NCBI GenBank assembly: GCA_963664625.1
Contig: OY761541.1
Coordinates: 1,426,001-1,490,000, forward strand
Direction: 5' to 3'
Length of the DNA: 64,000 nt
Source: CBDCFV01 sp963664625
GTDB lineage: Bacteria > Chloroflexota > Dehalococcoidia > Lucifugimonadales > UBA3495
Of this stretch, positions 1-9,573 are shown piece after piece. Each line of letters begins with the position of its first letter. Positions within the stretch are counted from its first letter, which is position 1. Under the pieces are notes generated by a model. The model was not told the DNA's origin. It did no database searches and saw nothing but the letters and a program-made list of their open reading frames with translations. A program made the translations under genes and the position numbers.

Positions 1-65
1 AGATTAACCCAACCCTTCAAACGGACGGGTTGGACTTCCCAGCCACAGACGCATCCATCCCTAGG

Positions 66-1415
66 ATGGACAAGCAACCCACCGTAGCCATAAGGACCCA
101 CGGCTGCAAACTGAACCAAGCCGACAGCGACCTGCTGGCCCGGCAGTTCATGGAATCCGGCTACCGCATCGTATCTTCCACCGCCGAAGCCGACGTTTTC
201 ATCCTGAACACCTGTACCGTCACCGCCAACGCTGACGCCAAGGCCCGCCAAGCCCTGCGCGCAGCCAAGAAAGCCAACCCTCAAGCGGTGGTGGTAGCCA
301 CTGGCTGCTACGCCCAGTGGTCAGCCCAGCAGTTGGAGAAAATCGAGGGCGTGTCGCTCGTGGTGGGCAACACCGGCAAGGAACAACTGCCGTCGATGGT
401 CACTGGCTTGCTTGAGCAAGGGCAACCGACTGACGCAACTATCTTGCCAGACACCGCGCCGGTGCGTCATTCCCGCGAAAGCGGGAATCCACAACCCGCA
501 CCCAGTCCGGTCAATCTCCCCTTCGCCGCCGGGCGACACCGGGCCATGGTCAAGATACAAGAGGGCTGCAACCAAGTCTGCGCCTACTGCATCGTGCCCA
601 AAGTCCGGGGCCGTGAGCGCAGCATCCCTCCCGAGACGCTGGTGTCCCAGATTAACCAGCGCGTGGAAGAGGGCTTCCGGGAAGTGGTGCTGACCGGAAC
701 CCAACTGGGGACTTACGGCTTCGACCTTCCTGATATAACCCTCACCCGGCTACTGGAACGCATTCTCGCCGGGACTGGCGTCGACAGGCTGCGGGTATCA
801 TCCCTTCAAGCCCATGAGATAGACCCGCCCTTGCTGGAGTTGTGGCAGGACCCGCGCATGTGCCCCCACTTTCACATTCCATTGCAGAGCGGTAGCGACA
901 CCGTGCTGGAACGTATGCGGCGCCGTTACACCACCGGCCGGTTCGCCGACAACGTTGCATTGGTCAGGGAATTCGTCCCGGGCTGCGCGGTGACCACCGA
1001 CGTCATCGTAGGGTTTCCCGGAGAAGGCCCCAACGAATACGCTGAAAGCCTCTCCTTTGCCCAAGCAATGGAATTTGCGGACATGCACATCTTTCCCTAC
1101 TCCTCACGGCCGGGCACCACCGCGGCCCACTTCGTTGACGACCTGCCGCCGTGGGAGAAGAAGGACAGGGTTGGCCGAATGATGGAAGTTGCCGAGCGTG
1201 GCTTCCGGGCCTTTCGCACCCGCCAGTTGGGGCGTACCCGCCCGGTACTCTGGGAATCGAAGCGCGTGGATGACGGCGGGATAACCTGGCAGGGCCTGAC
1301 TGACAACTACATCCGCGTTTACGGAAAGACGGACCGGGACTTGAGCAACTCCATTTCGATGGCTCAGCTTACGGAACTGGACCGGCGGGAGGTCGCCGTT
1401 CAACCTCTTTTGTAG
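66..1415 (+). CDS. mtaB: tRNA-t6A37 methylthiotransferase MtaB
   Basis: Radical-SAM methylthiotransferase that converts t6A at position 37 of ANN-decoding tRNAs to ms2t6A, in the cytosol. Three N-terminal cysteines of the UPF0004 domain are visible (C14 in HGCKLNQ, C50 in NTCTVT, C81 in TGCYAQ) for one [4Fe-4S] cluster. The radical-SAM motif CNQVCAYC supplies C168, C172 and C175. A TRAM-like tail follows. At 449 aa it has the usual family length. I chose ATG 66 because homologues begin close to the HGCKLNQ motif; an in-frame TTG at 30 would add 12 residues. Oddity: the linker between the two domains contains a genomic palindromic repeat read in frame (about residues 134-142, HSRESGNPQ). Confidence 0.93.
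   Translation: MDKQPTVAIRTHGCKLNQADSDLLARQFMESGYRIVSSTAEADVFILNTCTVTANADAKARQALRAAKKANPQAVVVATGCYAQWSAQQLEKIEGVSLVVGNTGKEQLPSMVTGLLEQGQPTDATILPDTAPVRHSRESGNPQPAPSPVNLPFAAGRHRAMVKIQEGCNQVCAYCIVPKVRGRERSIPPETLVSQINQRVEEGFREVVLTGTQLGTYGFDLPDITLTRLLERILAGTGVDRLRVSSLQAHEIDPPLLELWQDPRMCPHFHIPLQSGSDTVLERMRRRYTTGRFADNVALVREFVPGCAVTTDVIVGFPGEGPNEYAESLSFAQAMEFADMHIFPYSSRPGTTAAHFVDDLPPWEKKDRVGRMMEVAERGFRAFRTRQLGRTRPVLWESKRVDDGGITWQGLTDNYIRVYGKTDRDLSNSISMAQLTELDRREVAVQPLL
466..490 (+). repeat. Palindromic repeat copy inside mtaB
   Basis: A copy of the GTCATTCCCGC...GCGGGAATCC element lies within the mtaB reading frame. It keeps the frame open and encodes HSRESGNP in the linker before the radical-SAM domain. 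The same element occurs in intergenic positions throughout the window. Confidence 0.9.
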
Positions 1416-1455
1416 TCCATCCAACCGGAGCCATCACCCCAATGGGAGCTACACC

Positions 1456-2259
1456 ATGACCACCACTTCACCCGCCATGCTGCCCTACCGGATGGGAGGC
1501 CCCATCGACTATGCCAGCTTGGACTTCGACCCTGACGTGTCGGAGCACCCGGAAGATGCTATGGACCAGAACGACGAAATGGACGAAATCATGGGCCTGC
1601 TCAGGGCCCGCTTTACCGACTTTGGCAACCGGCCCGATGTTTTTCTCAACCGCGAGACCAACATCTGCTACGACCCCAGTAACCTCAACGTCCGGATTTC
1701 CCCGGATGTCTACTTGGCCTTCGGCATCGACGCCCGGGCCATCAAGCCGCGCAAGCTGTACCTGCCTTGGGAGGTCGGCAAACCGCCGGACTGGGTCCTG
1801 GAAATCGCGTCCGCAAGCACCGGACAACGGGACGTGGAATACAAGCCCGGTATATATGCCCGGATTGGCGTGCCTGAATACTGGCGGTTCGACCCCAGCG
1901 GCGGAGCCAATCACGGGGCGGCCATATCGGGCCTGTTGCTGACCGGCGGGGGCTACCGGGATGTGGAGTTGACCACCCAACCCGACGGCATCCTCAAGGG
2001 GTACAGCCCGGTGCTGGGGTTGAGCCTGTGCTGGGACGAGGGTTGGCCCCGGTTCTACGACCCGGCGACCGGGACCTACTTGGAAGGGTGGCGTGAGGCG
2101 GCCGTCGCCCACGCCGCCGCCGAGGCCCAACTGGATGCCGAAACCGCCGCCCGCGCCGCCGCCGAGGCCCAGTTGGATGCCGAAGCCGCCGCCCGCGCTA
2201 CCGCCGAGGCCGAGGTGCGCCGGCTACAGGAACAGCTTCGCCGTCTCCAGTCCCAATAG
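1456..2259 (+). CDS. Uma2-family putative endonuclease with Ala-rich coiled-coil tail
   Basis: Uma2/DUF820 family, a PD-(D/E)XK-fold group common in cyanobacteria and Chloroflexota; the biological role is unknown. The core is visible: PDVYLAFG with D84, then PDWVLEIAS with E116, then the typical GVPEYWRFDP segment. The C-terminal 60 residues are a low-complexity helix with the near-repeat AEAQLDAETAARAA followed by LRRLQ, probably a coiled coil. ATG 1456 is preceded by GGGAG. A paralogue lies on the minus strand at 55.6-56.4 kb, with the same N-terminal layout (MLPYR, IDYASLDF) and a different charged tail. The gene ends at a terminator hairpin shared with the convergent MBL-fold gene. Confidence 0.85.
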   Translation: MTTTSPAMLPYRMGGPIDYASLDFDPDVSEHPEDAMDQNDEMDEIMGLLRARFTDFGNRPDVFLNRETNICYDPSNLNVRISPDVYLAFGIDARAIKPRKLYLPWEVGKPPDWVLEIASASTGQRDVEYKPGIYARIGVPEYWRFDPSGGANHGAAISGLLLTGGGYRDVELTTQPDGILKGYSPVLGLSLCWDEGWPRFYDPATGTYLEGWREAAVAHAAAEAQLDAETAARAAAEAQLDAEAAARATAEAEVRRLQEQLRRLQSQ

Positions 2260-2267
2260 CCGACCAC

Positions 2268-2320
2268 AAAAAAACGGCGGCCCCTCCCTTTCTTTGAGAG
2301 ACGGGCCGCCATGCTGTTTT
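2268..2320. terminator. Bidirectional terminator between Uma2 and MBL genes
   Basis: An 8-bp stem GGCGGCCC (2276-2283) pairs with GGGCCGCC (2303-2310). Eight A's precede it on the left, and TGCTGTTTT follows on the right. It sits between convergent genes, so it can serve both strands. A degenerate palindrome (CATTCCGGCCC...GGCCGGAAAT, 2323-2347) follows. Confidence 0.7.
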
Positions 2321-2360
2321 CGTCATTCCGGCCCGAGGCCGGAAATACGGTGGGCGGTTG

Positions 2361-3191
2361 CTACAACTCCACCGGCCGCAGGTAACCCATGTCTCCCTTG
2401 CGCTCCAAGTAGCCGGCGCGCACGTCGTGCCCGTGGGAGAAAACCAGAAGCCATCCCTGCTGTTCCGCCTGCGCCAGTATGTCCCGCTTGCGTTCCAAGG
2501 TAACCTCCGGCGACCTGTCGAAAGCGGATATGACGGCCAAGTTCAGGTGATGCGGCGTTGGAACAAGGTCCCCCAGGAACACTATCCGTTCGCCGCCGTG
2601 GTTCACCATGACCATCTGGTGCCCCTTGGCGTGGCCGTCGGTGACAATCACGTTCAACCCCGGCATGATCTCACTGTCGCCGTGAAGCATTTCGAGTTGG
2701 CCCCGTTCGTCTATGGGCAGAAAGTTGTCCGCCCTGTGACTCACGTGGCACCGTTCGTTGGGATTGCAGGCCTCGTCCCAGCATGACTCTTGGACGTAGT
2801 ACTTGGCCTTTGGGAACGTGGGAACGATGTTCCCCACCCGGTCCAACCGGGTGCAACCGCCGCTGTGGTCGAAATGAAGGTGAGTAAGTATTACTGCGTG
2901 GATGTCCTTGGGCCCCAGGCCCAGTCCTTTGAGTCCCTTCAGCAAGCGGCTGGGCACCAACCCCAAGCTCTCCTTGTCGTTGTCGATGTCTTTGGAACCT
3001 ACTCCGGTGTCCACCAATACGTTCTGTCCGCCCAATTGAAGCAACAGGCAGTTGAGGCCCAGGGTCATGCGGTTCTTGCGATCGGTAACCACACTGTTCT
3101 CCCAAGCCATCTTGGGCACCTGCCCGAACATGGAGCCGCCATCCAACTTGATGACTCCGTCGCTTAATACCTTGACAGCCGTCGACATCAT
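2361..3191 (-). CDS. MBL-fold metallo-hydrolase
   Basis: Metallo-beta-lactamase-fold hydrolase of the AHL-lactonase/arylsulfatase-like type, cytosolic; the substrate cannot be told from sequence. The zinc signature THLHFDHSGG is present at about residues 110-119. Downstream are further metal-ligand segments (TDGHAKGHQ and FLGDLVPTPHH). The length of 276 aa fits the family. I start it at ATG 3191, behind a G-rich stretch. Two ATGs are adjacent, so 3188 is possible, and an in-frame TTG lies at 3203. The gene stands alone, convergent with the Uma2 gene. Confidence 0.85.
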   Translation of the reverse strand: MMSTAVKVLSDGVIKLDGGSMFGQVPKMAWENSVVTDRKNRMTLGLNCLLLQLGGQNVLVDTGVGSKDIDNDKESLGLVPSRLLKGLKGLGLGPKDIHAVILTHLHFDHSGGCTRLDRVGNIVPTFPKAKYYVQESCWDEACNPNERCHVSHRADNFLPIDERGQLEMLHGDSEIMPGLNVIVTDGHAKGHQMVMVNHGGERIVFLGDLVPTPHHLNLAVISAFDRSPEVTLERKRDILAQAEQQGWLLVFSHGHDVRAGYLERKGDMGYLRPVEL

Positions 3192-3636
3192 CTTAACCCC
3201 CAAACCCTTAAACCTAACATTGTGTTCACCCTCCCCGCCGATGAAGTCCCGTCATCAGAAAAATAAAATTTATGACAATCTCTCTATAGTGAAAAGGCGC
3301 GCGAAAGTTCGCCTGAATTCAGGGACGCCGGTTGACGGGGTTCCGTCGTCTAAGACGAGCGGTCGATATAATAGGACCCTGTATGTATAGTTGTTCTATC
3401 TATTTGAAAGTGGTTCACCTCCCTCTCTACTTGCGCAACCCGGCCTCAATACCCAACCCGTTATTCCCGCGCTGGGCCTGCCCTCGCCACCGCGAGGGCG
3501 GGAATCCATAAGCGTCGGGACCCGCCGCCCTCGCTTCACCCAGTCTGCAAAATCACTGCCCAAAGGCTCGCGTTGTCAAGAGAATTTATCATAAGTTTAA
3601 AACTAATTTTATATTTATTACATAATTCACAAGTTG

Positions 3637-3832
3637 TCAACCCTGCCCCATTGGCTGAAAAAATCCCCGTAGCGGCCTTTCAAAGGCGTAAGCATCAGGA
3701 CCCCAACGCAGGGACCACACGGCGGGCAGCGGTCCGCTGAAGCGGTTGGCGCTCAGGTCCAGTTCTGTCATCACCGCCAAGCCGCATCGTAAAGGGCGGC
3801 CAGTGCAGTCCCGTCGGATGTAGAAAGGTACT
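3637..3832 (-). pseudogene. Fragment of a leucine-rich-repeat protein gene
   Basis: On the minus strand one frame reads TELDLSANRFSGPLPAVW and then a short tail ending at a stop (3637). This is a plant-type LRR consensus (LDLSxNxFSGPLP). Just upstream, in another frame, is TALAALYDAAW, the counterpart of the ILVALYNATDGPNW motif that opens the intact LRR protein at 45.7-46.2 kb. The two halves are out of frame and no start or signal peptide remains. I infer a decayed relative of that gene. Confidence 0.6.
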
Positions 3833-3853
3833 CTTTCATCTCATTCTATCTTA

Positions 3854-3878
3854 TATGTATCTCGCTGATAGATACATA
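3854..3878. repeat. 9-bp perfect inverted repeat
   Basis: TATGTATCT and AGATACATA are separated by 7 bases, in a locally AT-rich stretch about 340 bases before the response regulator. It could be an operator or a hairpin. No protein can be tied to it. Confidence 0.4.
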
Positions 3879-4221
3879 AGTACTTCTATATGCCGCTGTA
3901 TCATAGGCGTTATGCATCTCTGTTGTCGCCTTTTGGATACCATAGTACTCAAGCAAGTGATACAGCCCTGTTGCAAGACCCGTGGATGAGAGACCATTGC
4001 CCCCTGGGATGCGGTCTCAGCTATCGTCAATGTCAGGGAACGGCATTTCCTGGTCCGTTAGTCCCTGGTTACTTTTTCATCAACATCCTCCAAGTATATT
4101 TCCATCGTATATAGAAGTACATAAATCGCTTGTTGCAATCATTCAAGGCAGAAGATAATTTGTTTGCCAAGTCGAACAAGACTTTATGCAAGGTTGGACA
4201 TAAAGGGGAAACTGGGTTCTT

Positions 4222-4917
4222 ATGTCACTTACGACACAGGTCGAAGAGGCGGGTACATTGCCCGCAACCAGCCGGACCAAGGTGATGATCGTGGACGATC
4301 ACACCATCATGCGGGAGGGCCTCAAGGAACTGCTGGGCCGGGCAGGCAACTTCGAGGTGGTGGGCGAGGCCGGGGACGGCGCGGCAGCGGTGGCGACGGC
4401 GGCCAGCGTCCGACCCGATGTAGTCATCATGGAGATCACGGTACCGGTCAAAGGCGGCATAGAAGCCTGCCGGGAGATCCGGGAATTGCTGCCGGACACC
4501 CGGGTGCTGATACTGACGGCCTCCACCGATGAGGACGCGGTCATCCAAGCAGTGGCCGCCGGGGCCACGGGCTACCTGCAGAAGTATTGCAGCAAGGAGA
4601 AGCTGCTATCGACGCTGCGGGACGTGGCCGAAGGCGAGTTCCGTGTGCCGGCCCAAGCGATGCGGCGCGTTTTCGCCAACGTCCACGCCAGGTCGCCGCA
4701 GACCGATGCGGCTGCCCTTGCCAGCCTGACGGCCCGGGAGCGGGAGATACTCGCCCTTTTCGCCCAAGGAATGTCCTACGCGGAGATAGCCCATGCGAAG
4801 GGCAATCGGCCCCTGACTATTCGCAACTCCATCTACGCCATCCAGAACAAGCTCAAGGTCAAGTCGAAGCAGGAGTTGGTGGTCCGCGCCGTGCGCAGCG
4901 GCCTTCTGGACGAATGA
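4222..4917 (+). CDS. NarL/FixJ-type response regulator with Asp-to-Glu receiver
   Basis: Two-domain transcription factor of 231 aa: receiver (about residues 19-135) and LuxR-type helix-turn-helix (about 165-228, LTAREREILALFAQGMSYAEI). The acidic pocket D25/D26 (VDDH), the switch Thr (LTAS) and the conserved Lys (YLQK) are present. The residue that normally accepts phosphate is Glu71 (VVIMEITVP, codon GAG 4432-4434) where the family has Asp. In several response regulators Asp-to-Glu partly mimics phosphorylation, so the protein may be constitutively active or phosphorylation-independent; that is inference. No histidine kinase is adjacent. An upstream AGGGG is rather distant from ATG 4222, so the exact start is less certain than the gene. 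Confidence 0.88.
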   Translation: MSLTTQVEEAGTLPATSRTKVMIVDDHTIMREGLKELLGRAGNFEVVGEAGDGAAAVATAASVRPDVVIMEITVPVKGGIEACREIRELLPDTRVLILTASTDEDAVIQAVAAGATGYLQKYCSKEKLLSTLRDVAEGEFRVPAQAMRRVFANVHARSPQTDAAALASLTAREREILALFAQGMSYAEIAHAKGNRPLTIRNSIYAIQNKLKVKSKQELVVRAVRSGLLDE

Positions 4918-4965
4918 TATGCCCAGTCAGGGACGGTAGCAGGGCAATCGTGTTTTGACGGTCAC

Positions 4966-5063
4966 GGGTCACGGTTGTAGGGGCATGGCTTGTCCCTGCC
5001 CTGTGCCCGTCGGCCAGGACAACCACATAGGTCTCGCATAGGCATTCGCCGGTTGCCCTTACA
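4966..5063 (+). repeat. Long palindromic repeat, family 2
   Basis: It begins GGGTCACGGTTGTAGGGGCA and ends GGTTGCCCTTACA, with CTTGTCCCTGCCCTGTGCCC inside. It is nearly the same as 13563-13644, and partial copies lie at 32.3 and 32.5 kb. The ends are inverted (TGTAGGGGCA / TGCCCTTACA). This looks like a MITE-like or other dispersed element; no gene is seen inside it. Confidence 0.7.
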
Positions 5064-5166
5064 CCCTGTCTGGTCACGGTAGTAACAGCCTTGGTTCCAC
5101 AGCTACGGTCGGCCAAAACGCGATTGCCCTGTTCACCATCTCAGCCTCACCTCACCGCTGGTCAGG

Positions 5167-5175
5167 TGTTATACT
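5167..5175 (+). promoter_or_regulatory. Extended -10 promoter candidate for DUF1800 operon
   Basis: TGTTATACT (TGn plus TATACT) lies 77 bases before the DUF1800 start. No good -35 is visible, as is usual with an extended -10. Confidence 0.4.
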
Positions 5176-5251
5176 ATGCCCCATACTACCCTTGGAAACT
5201 TCAAGGCCGGTAAAGACGTTCCCGGCCAGAACATGATAAGGAGTCACCACC

Positions 5252-6655
5252 ATGCCCGATAGCGAAAGAGCGCTCATTGCCCACCTGTTGCGAAGGGCCG
5301 GATTCGGCGCCACGCCGGAGGAGTTGGAAGGCTACGTCGCAAAAGGCTACGAGGCCACCGTTGAGGAACTGCTCAACCCGGTGCATGAAATTCCGTTTGA
5401 CGAGGATGTGGTGCGCCGCTACCACATGGACCAGAACAGCTTGATGCTCATCGAAAGCGCCCAAGCCTACTGGATTTACCGCATGATCAACAGCAAGCGC
5501 CCCTTGGACGAAAAGATCGCCCTGTTCTGGCATCACCTCTTTGCCACCGCTTACGGCAAGCTGAACCACGCCAAGGGCGTGGTCAACCAGACCAACATGT
5601 TCCGCCGCTGCGGGCTGGGCCACTTCCGCACCCTGCTGTTGGAGCTTGCCCGCGACCCGGCCATGATCTTCTGGCTGGACAACAAGGACAACCACAAGGA
5701 CGCCCCCAACGAGAACTTCGGCCGGGAGCTCCTGGAACTCTTCTCGATGGGTATCGGCAACTACACCGAGGCCGATGTGAAGGCCTGCGCCAGGGCGTTC
5801 ACCGGCTGGACCATCGCCAACCAGGACTACATGAGCATCCGCGCTTCCCGCGACTCCATCTGGCCCCACGGCCGCTTGGATTGGCAGTTCGTCTACCGCC
5901 CCGAGGACCACGACGACACCGAAAAGACCTTCCTGGGACACACCGGTCGGTTCAACGGCGAGGACGTCATTGACATTATCTGCGAACACCCGGCTACCGC
6001 TTGGTTCGTGGCCAGTCGGTTGTACACCTTCTTCGTGTCCGACTCCATAGACGAAAGTGCGGTGCAAACGCTGGCCGACGAGTTTACCCGCACCAACGGG
6101 CACATCGGGTCGGTGATGCGGGTCCTGTTCACGTCCGACTTCTTCCGCTCCGAGGCGGTACGCTTCACCCGCGTGAAGAGCCCGGCGGAACTGGTCGCCG
6201 GAACGGCCCGGCTGGCCGGCAGCCACCGCTTCCCCGACTGGAGCATCATCAACCTGGCGATGGACTCCAACTTCATGGGCCAGGAAATCCTGAACCCCCC
6301 CTCTGTGGAGGGCTGGCACACCGGCGCCGAGTGGATCGACACCGGCAGCTTGGTGGAGCGCATCAACTCCGCCGCCTTGGAAGTGGGCGACGTAAAGCAA
6401 CCGGGCGTGAGGGACATCATCCGGCGGTTGCAGGAGCGCGGCGGCGTGCTGTCGCCGCAGGAATTTGTCGACGGCTGCCTGGACCTGGCCGGTAGTCTCT
6501 GGGTCTCTGAAGCTACCCGCAGCCACCTCATCGGCTATGCCGAGTCCCAAGGCGACCTCCGCTTCGATACCCCCGATGTTGCGTCCTGTTCCGAGCAGCG
6601 GGTAGCCGACATGCTTCAACTGATAGTGGCGACCCGCGAGTTCCAACTGGCCTGA
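5252..6655 (+). CDS. DUF1800 family protein
   Basis: DUF1800 family (PF08811), function unknown. The typical opening is visible (LLRRAGFGATPEELE), as is the conserved core (ALFWHHLFATAYGK, ENFGRELLELFSMG, YTEADVKACARAFTGW). The length of 467 aa is normal, and ATG 5252 follows AAGGAG at good spacing. In many bacteria DUF1800 genes are paired with DUF1501 genes, but here the next gene, 38 bases on, is an NHL-repeat protein. No signal peptide is evident. A long open frame on the opposite strand is a GC-bias shadow. Confidence 0.9.
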   Translation: MPDSERALIAHLLRRAGFGATPEELEGYVAKGYEATVEELLNPVHEIPFDEDVVRRYHMDQNSLMLIESAQAYWIYRMINSKRPLDEKIALFWHHLFATAYGKLNHAKGVVNQTNMFRRCGLGHFRTLLLELARDPAMIFWLDNKDNHKDAPNENFGRELLELFSMGIGNYTEADVKACARAFTGWTIANQDYMSIRASRDSIWPHGRLDWQFVYRPEDHDDTEKTFLGHTGRFNGEDVIDIICEHPATAWFVASRLYTFFVSDSIDESAVQTLADEFTRTNGHIGSVMRVLFTSDFFRSEAVRFTRVKSPAELVAGTARLAGSHRFPDWSIINLAMDSNFMGQEILNPPSVEGWHTGAEWIDTGSLVERINSAALEVGDVKQPGVRDIIRRLQERGGVLSPQEFVDGCLDLAGSLWVSEATRSHLIGYAESQGDLRFDTPDVASCSEQRVADMLQLIVATREFQLA

Positions 6656-6693
6656 TTACCCGAACCCTCATAACCCGCACGAGGTAGCGTCGA

Positions 6694-7710
6694 ATGACCA
6701 CCAAGACCGCGTTTCAATACAGCCACACCGTCGGTTTCCTGTCCAACCAGGGCCGGGGCTTCAACAACCCGGTGGATGTCGCCATTGACTCCCAAGGCGT
6801 TTTATACGTGGTGAGCCGGGGAGGTCCGGAACTGGACCTCCGCCTCCACTACAAGCGGGTGACCATGTGCACTGTGGACGAGGAATACTTGGGGGAGTTC
6901 ACCACCGGAGGCACCGACGACGGCGGGCTGTGGTGGCCCAGCGCCATCGCTGTCGACAGCCAGGACAACATCTACATCGCTGACGAAGCCCTCCAACGGG
7001 TATCCGTCTTCAACAAGCAGGGAACACTGTTGGACCAGTGGGGCGAACAGGGTTCCAGGGACGGTCAACTGGACCGTCCCTCCGCCTTGGCATTCGATGC
7101 CGAAGACAATCTGTACCTGACCGACAGCCTGAACCACCGGGTGCAGAAGTTCACCAAGGAAGGCAAATTCCTCGCCAAGTGGGGCGAAGAGGGAGACGGG
7201 CCGGGCCAGTTCAACATGCCTTGGGGCATCACCCTGGACCGACAGGGCAACGTGTACGTCGCCGACTGGCGCAACGACCGGGTGCAAAAGTTCGACTCCG
7301 CCGGCGGTTTCATCGCCCAGTGGGACGGCCAAGGAAGCCCGGACGACCGGTTCAACCGACCCTCCGGCTTGGCGGTGGACGACGAGGGCGACATCTACGT
7401 GTGCGACTGGGGCAACGAGCGCGTCCAGGTCCTCAGCCCCGCCGGAGAAACGCTGACCAGCTTCCGCGGCGACTCGATAACCTCGACCTGGTCCCGCGAC
7501 TACTTCCTGGCCAACCCCGAGGAGGGCGCCGCACGGTTGGAGTCCGATCTGGAGCCGGAAGTGGAGCCGTTGCAGGAACGCTCCCGGGAAATATCAGCCA
7601 ACGTCGAAAAGCTTCTGTGGGGACCTACCGCCGTCAAGGTGGACAGCCAAGGCCGCATCTACATCGTAGACAGCCTCCGCCACCGCCTGCAGGTGTACCG
7701 GAAGGGGTGA
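6694..7710 (+). CDS. NHL-repeat beta-propeller protein
   Basis: 338 aa with NHL-type repeats from about residue 20 to the C-terminus: PVDVAIDSQGVLYV, PSAIAVDSQDNIYI, PSALAFDAEDNLYL, PWGITLDRQGNVYV, PSGLAVDDEGDIYV, PTAVKVDSQGRIYI. Six repeats fit a six-bladed propeller. A stretch rich in Glu (about 275-300) interrupts blades five and six. No signal peptide is seen. It follows DUF1800 by 38 bases on the same strand and is probably co-transcribed. The ligand and role are unknown. Confidence 0.87.
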   Translation: MTTKTAFQYSHTVGFLSNQGRGFNNPVDVAIDSQGVLYVVSRGGPELDLRLHYKRVTMCTVDEEYLGEFTTGGTDDGGLWWPSAIAVDSQDNIYIADEALQRVSVFNKQGTLLDQWGEQGSRDGQLDRPSALAFDAEDNLYLTDSLNHRVQKFTKEGKFLAKWGEEGDGPGQFNMPWGITLDRQGNVYVADWRNDRVQKFDSAGGFIAQWDGQGSPDDRFNRPSGLAVDDEGDIYVCDWGNERVQVLSPAGETLTSFRGDSITSTWSRDYFLANPEEGAARLESDLEPEVEPLQERSREISANVEKLLWGPTAVKVDSQGRIYIVDSLRHRLQVYRKG

Positions 7711-7768
7711 GCCTGACAACAAACCGGCCCTACCCCCAACCTGTCATTCCCACCTTACTACACGACTC

Positions 7769-7795
7769 GTCATTCCCGCGAAGGCGGGAATCCAT
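7769..7795 (+). repeat. Palindromic repeat copy
   Basis: GTCATTCCCGCGAAGGCGGG followed by AATCCA, between the convergent NHL-repeat gene and glnS. The stem could also act as a weak terminator. Confidence 0.85.
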
Positions 7796-7866
7796 ACGCT
7801 CCAGCCGGCAACGAGGGGCTACCGGCGGATTCAATCGCCTTTGAGATAGTCGCCGGGTCTTAATCC

Positions 7867-9567
<1,701 letters not shown>

Positions 9568-9573
9568 TGACTG

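Larger units (their letters stand above)
3192..4221. other. Gene-poor region with AT-rich block
   Basis: About 1 kb without a convincing intact gene. It holds an elongated palindromic repeat variant (around 3462-3512), an AT-rich block at about 3590-3645 that stands out from the GC-rich surroundings, a decayed LRR gene on the minus strand, and a 9-bp inverted repeat at 3854-3878. A 74-codon open frame at 3890-4114 has no Shine-Dalgarno sequence and no family resemblance, so I do not call it. Confidence 0.6.

Noticed and set aside
3890..4114. A 74-codon frame upstream of the response regulator
   Set aside because: No ribosome-binding site and no recognisable protein features; codon use is not like that of neighbouring genes.
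5201..6646. A 481-codon open frame on the minus strand
   Set aside because: It is the shadow of the DUF1800 gene, with Gly/Val/Ala/His-rich low-information sequence.
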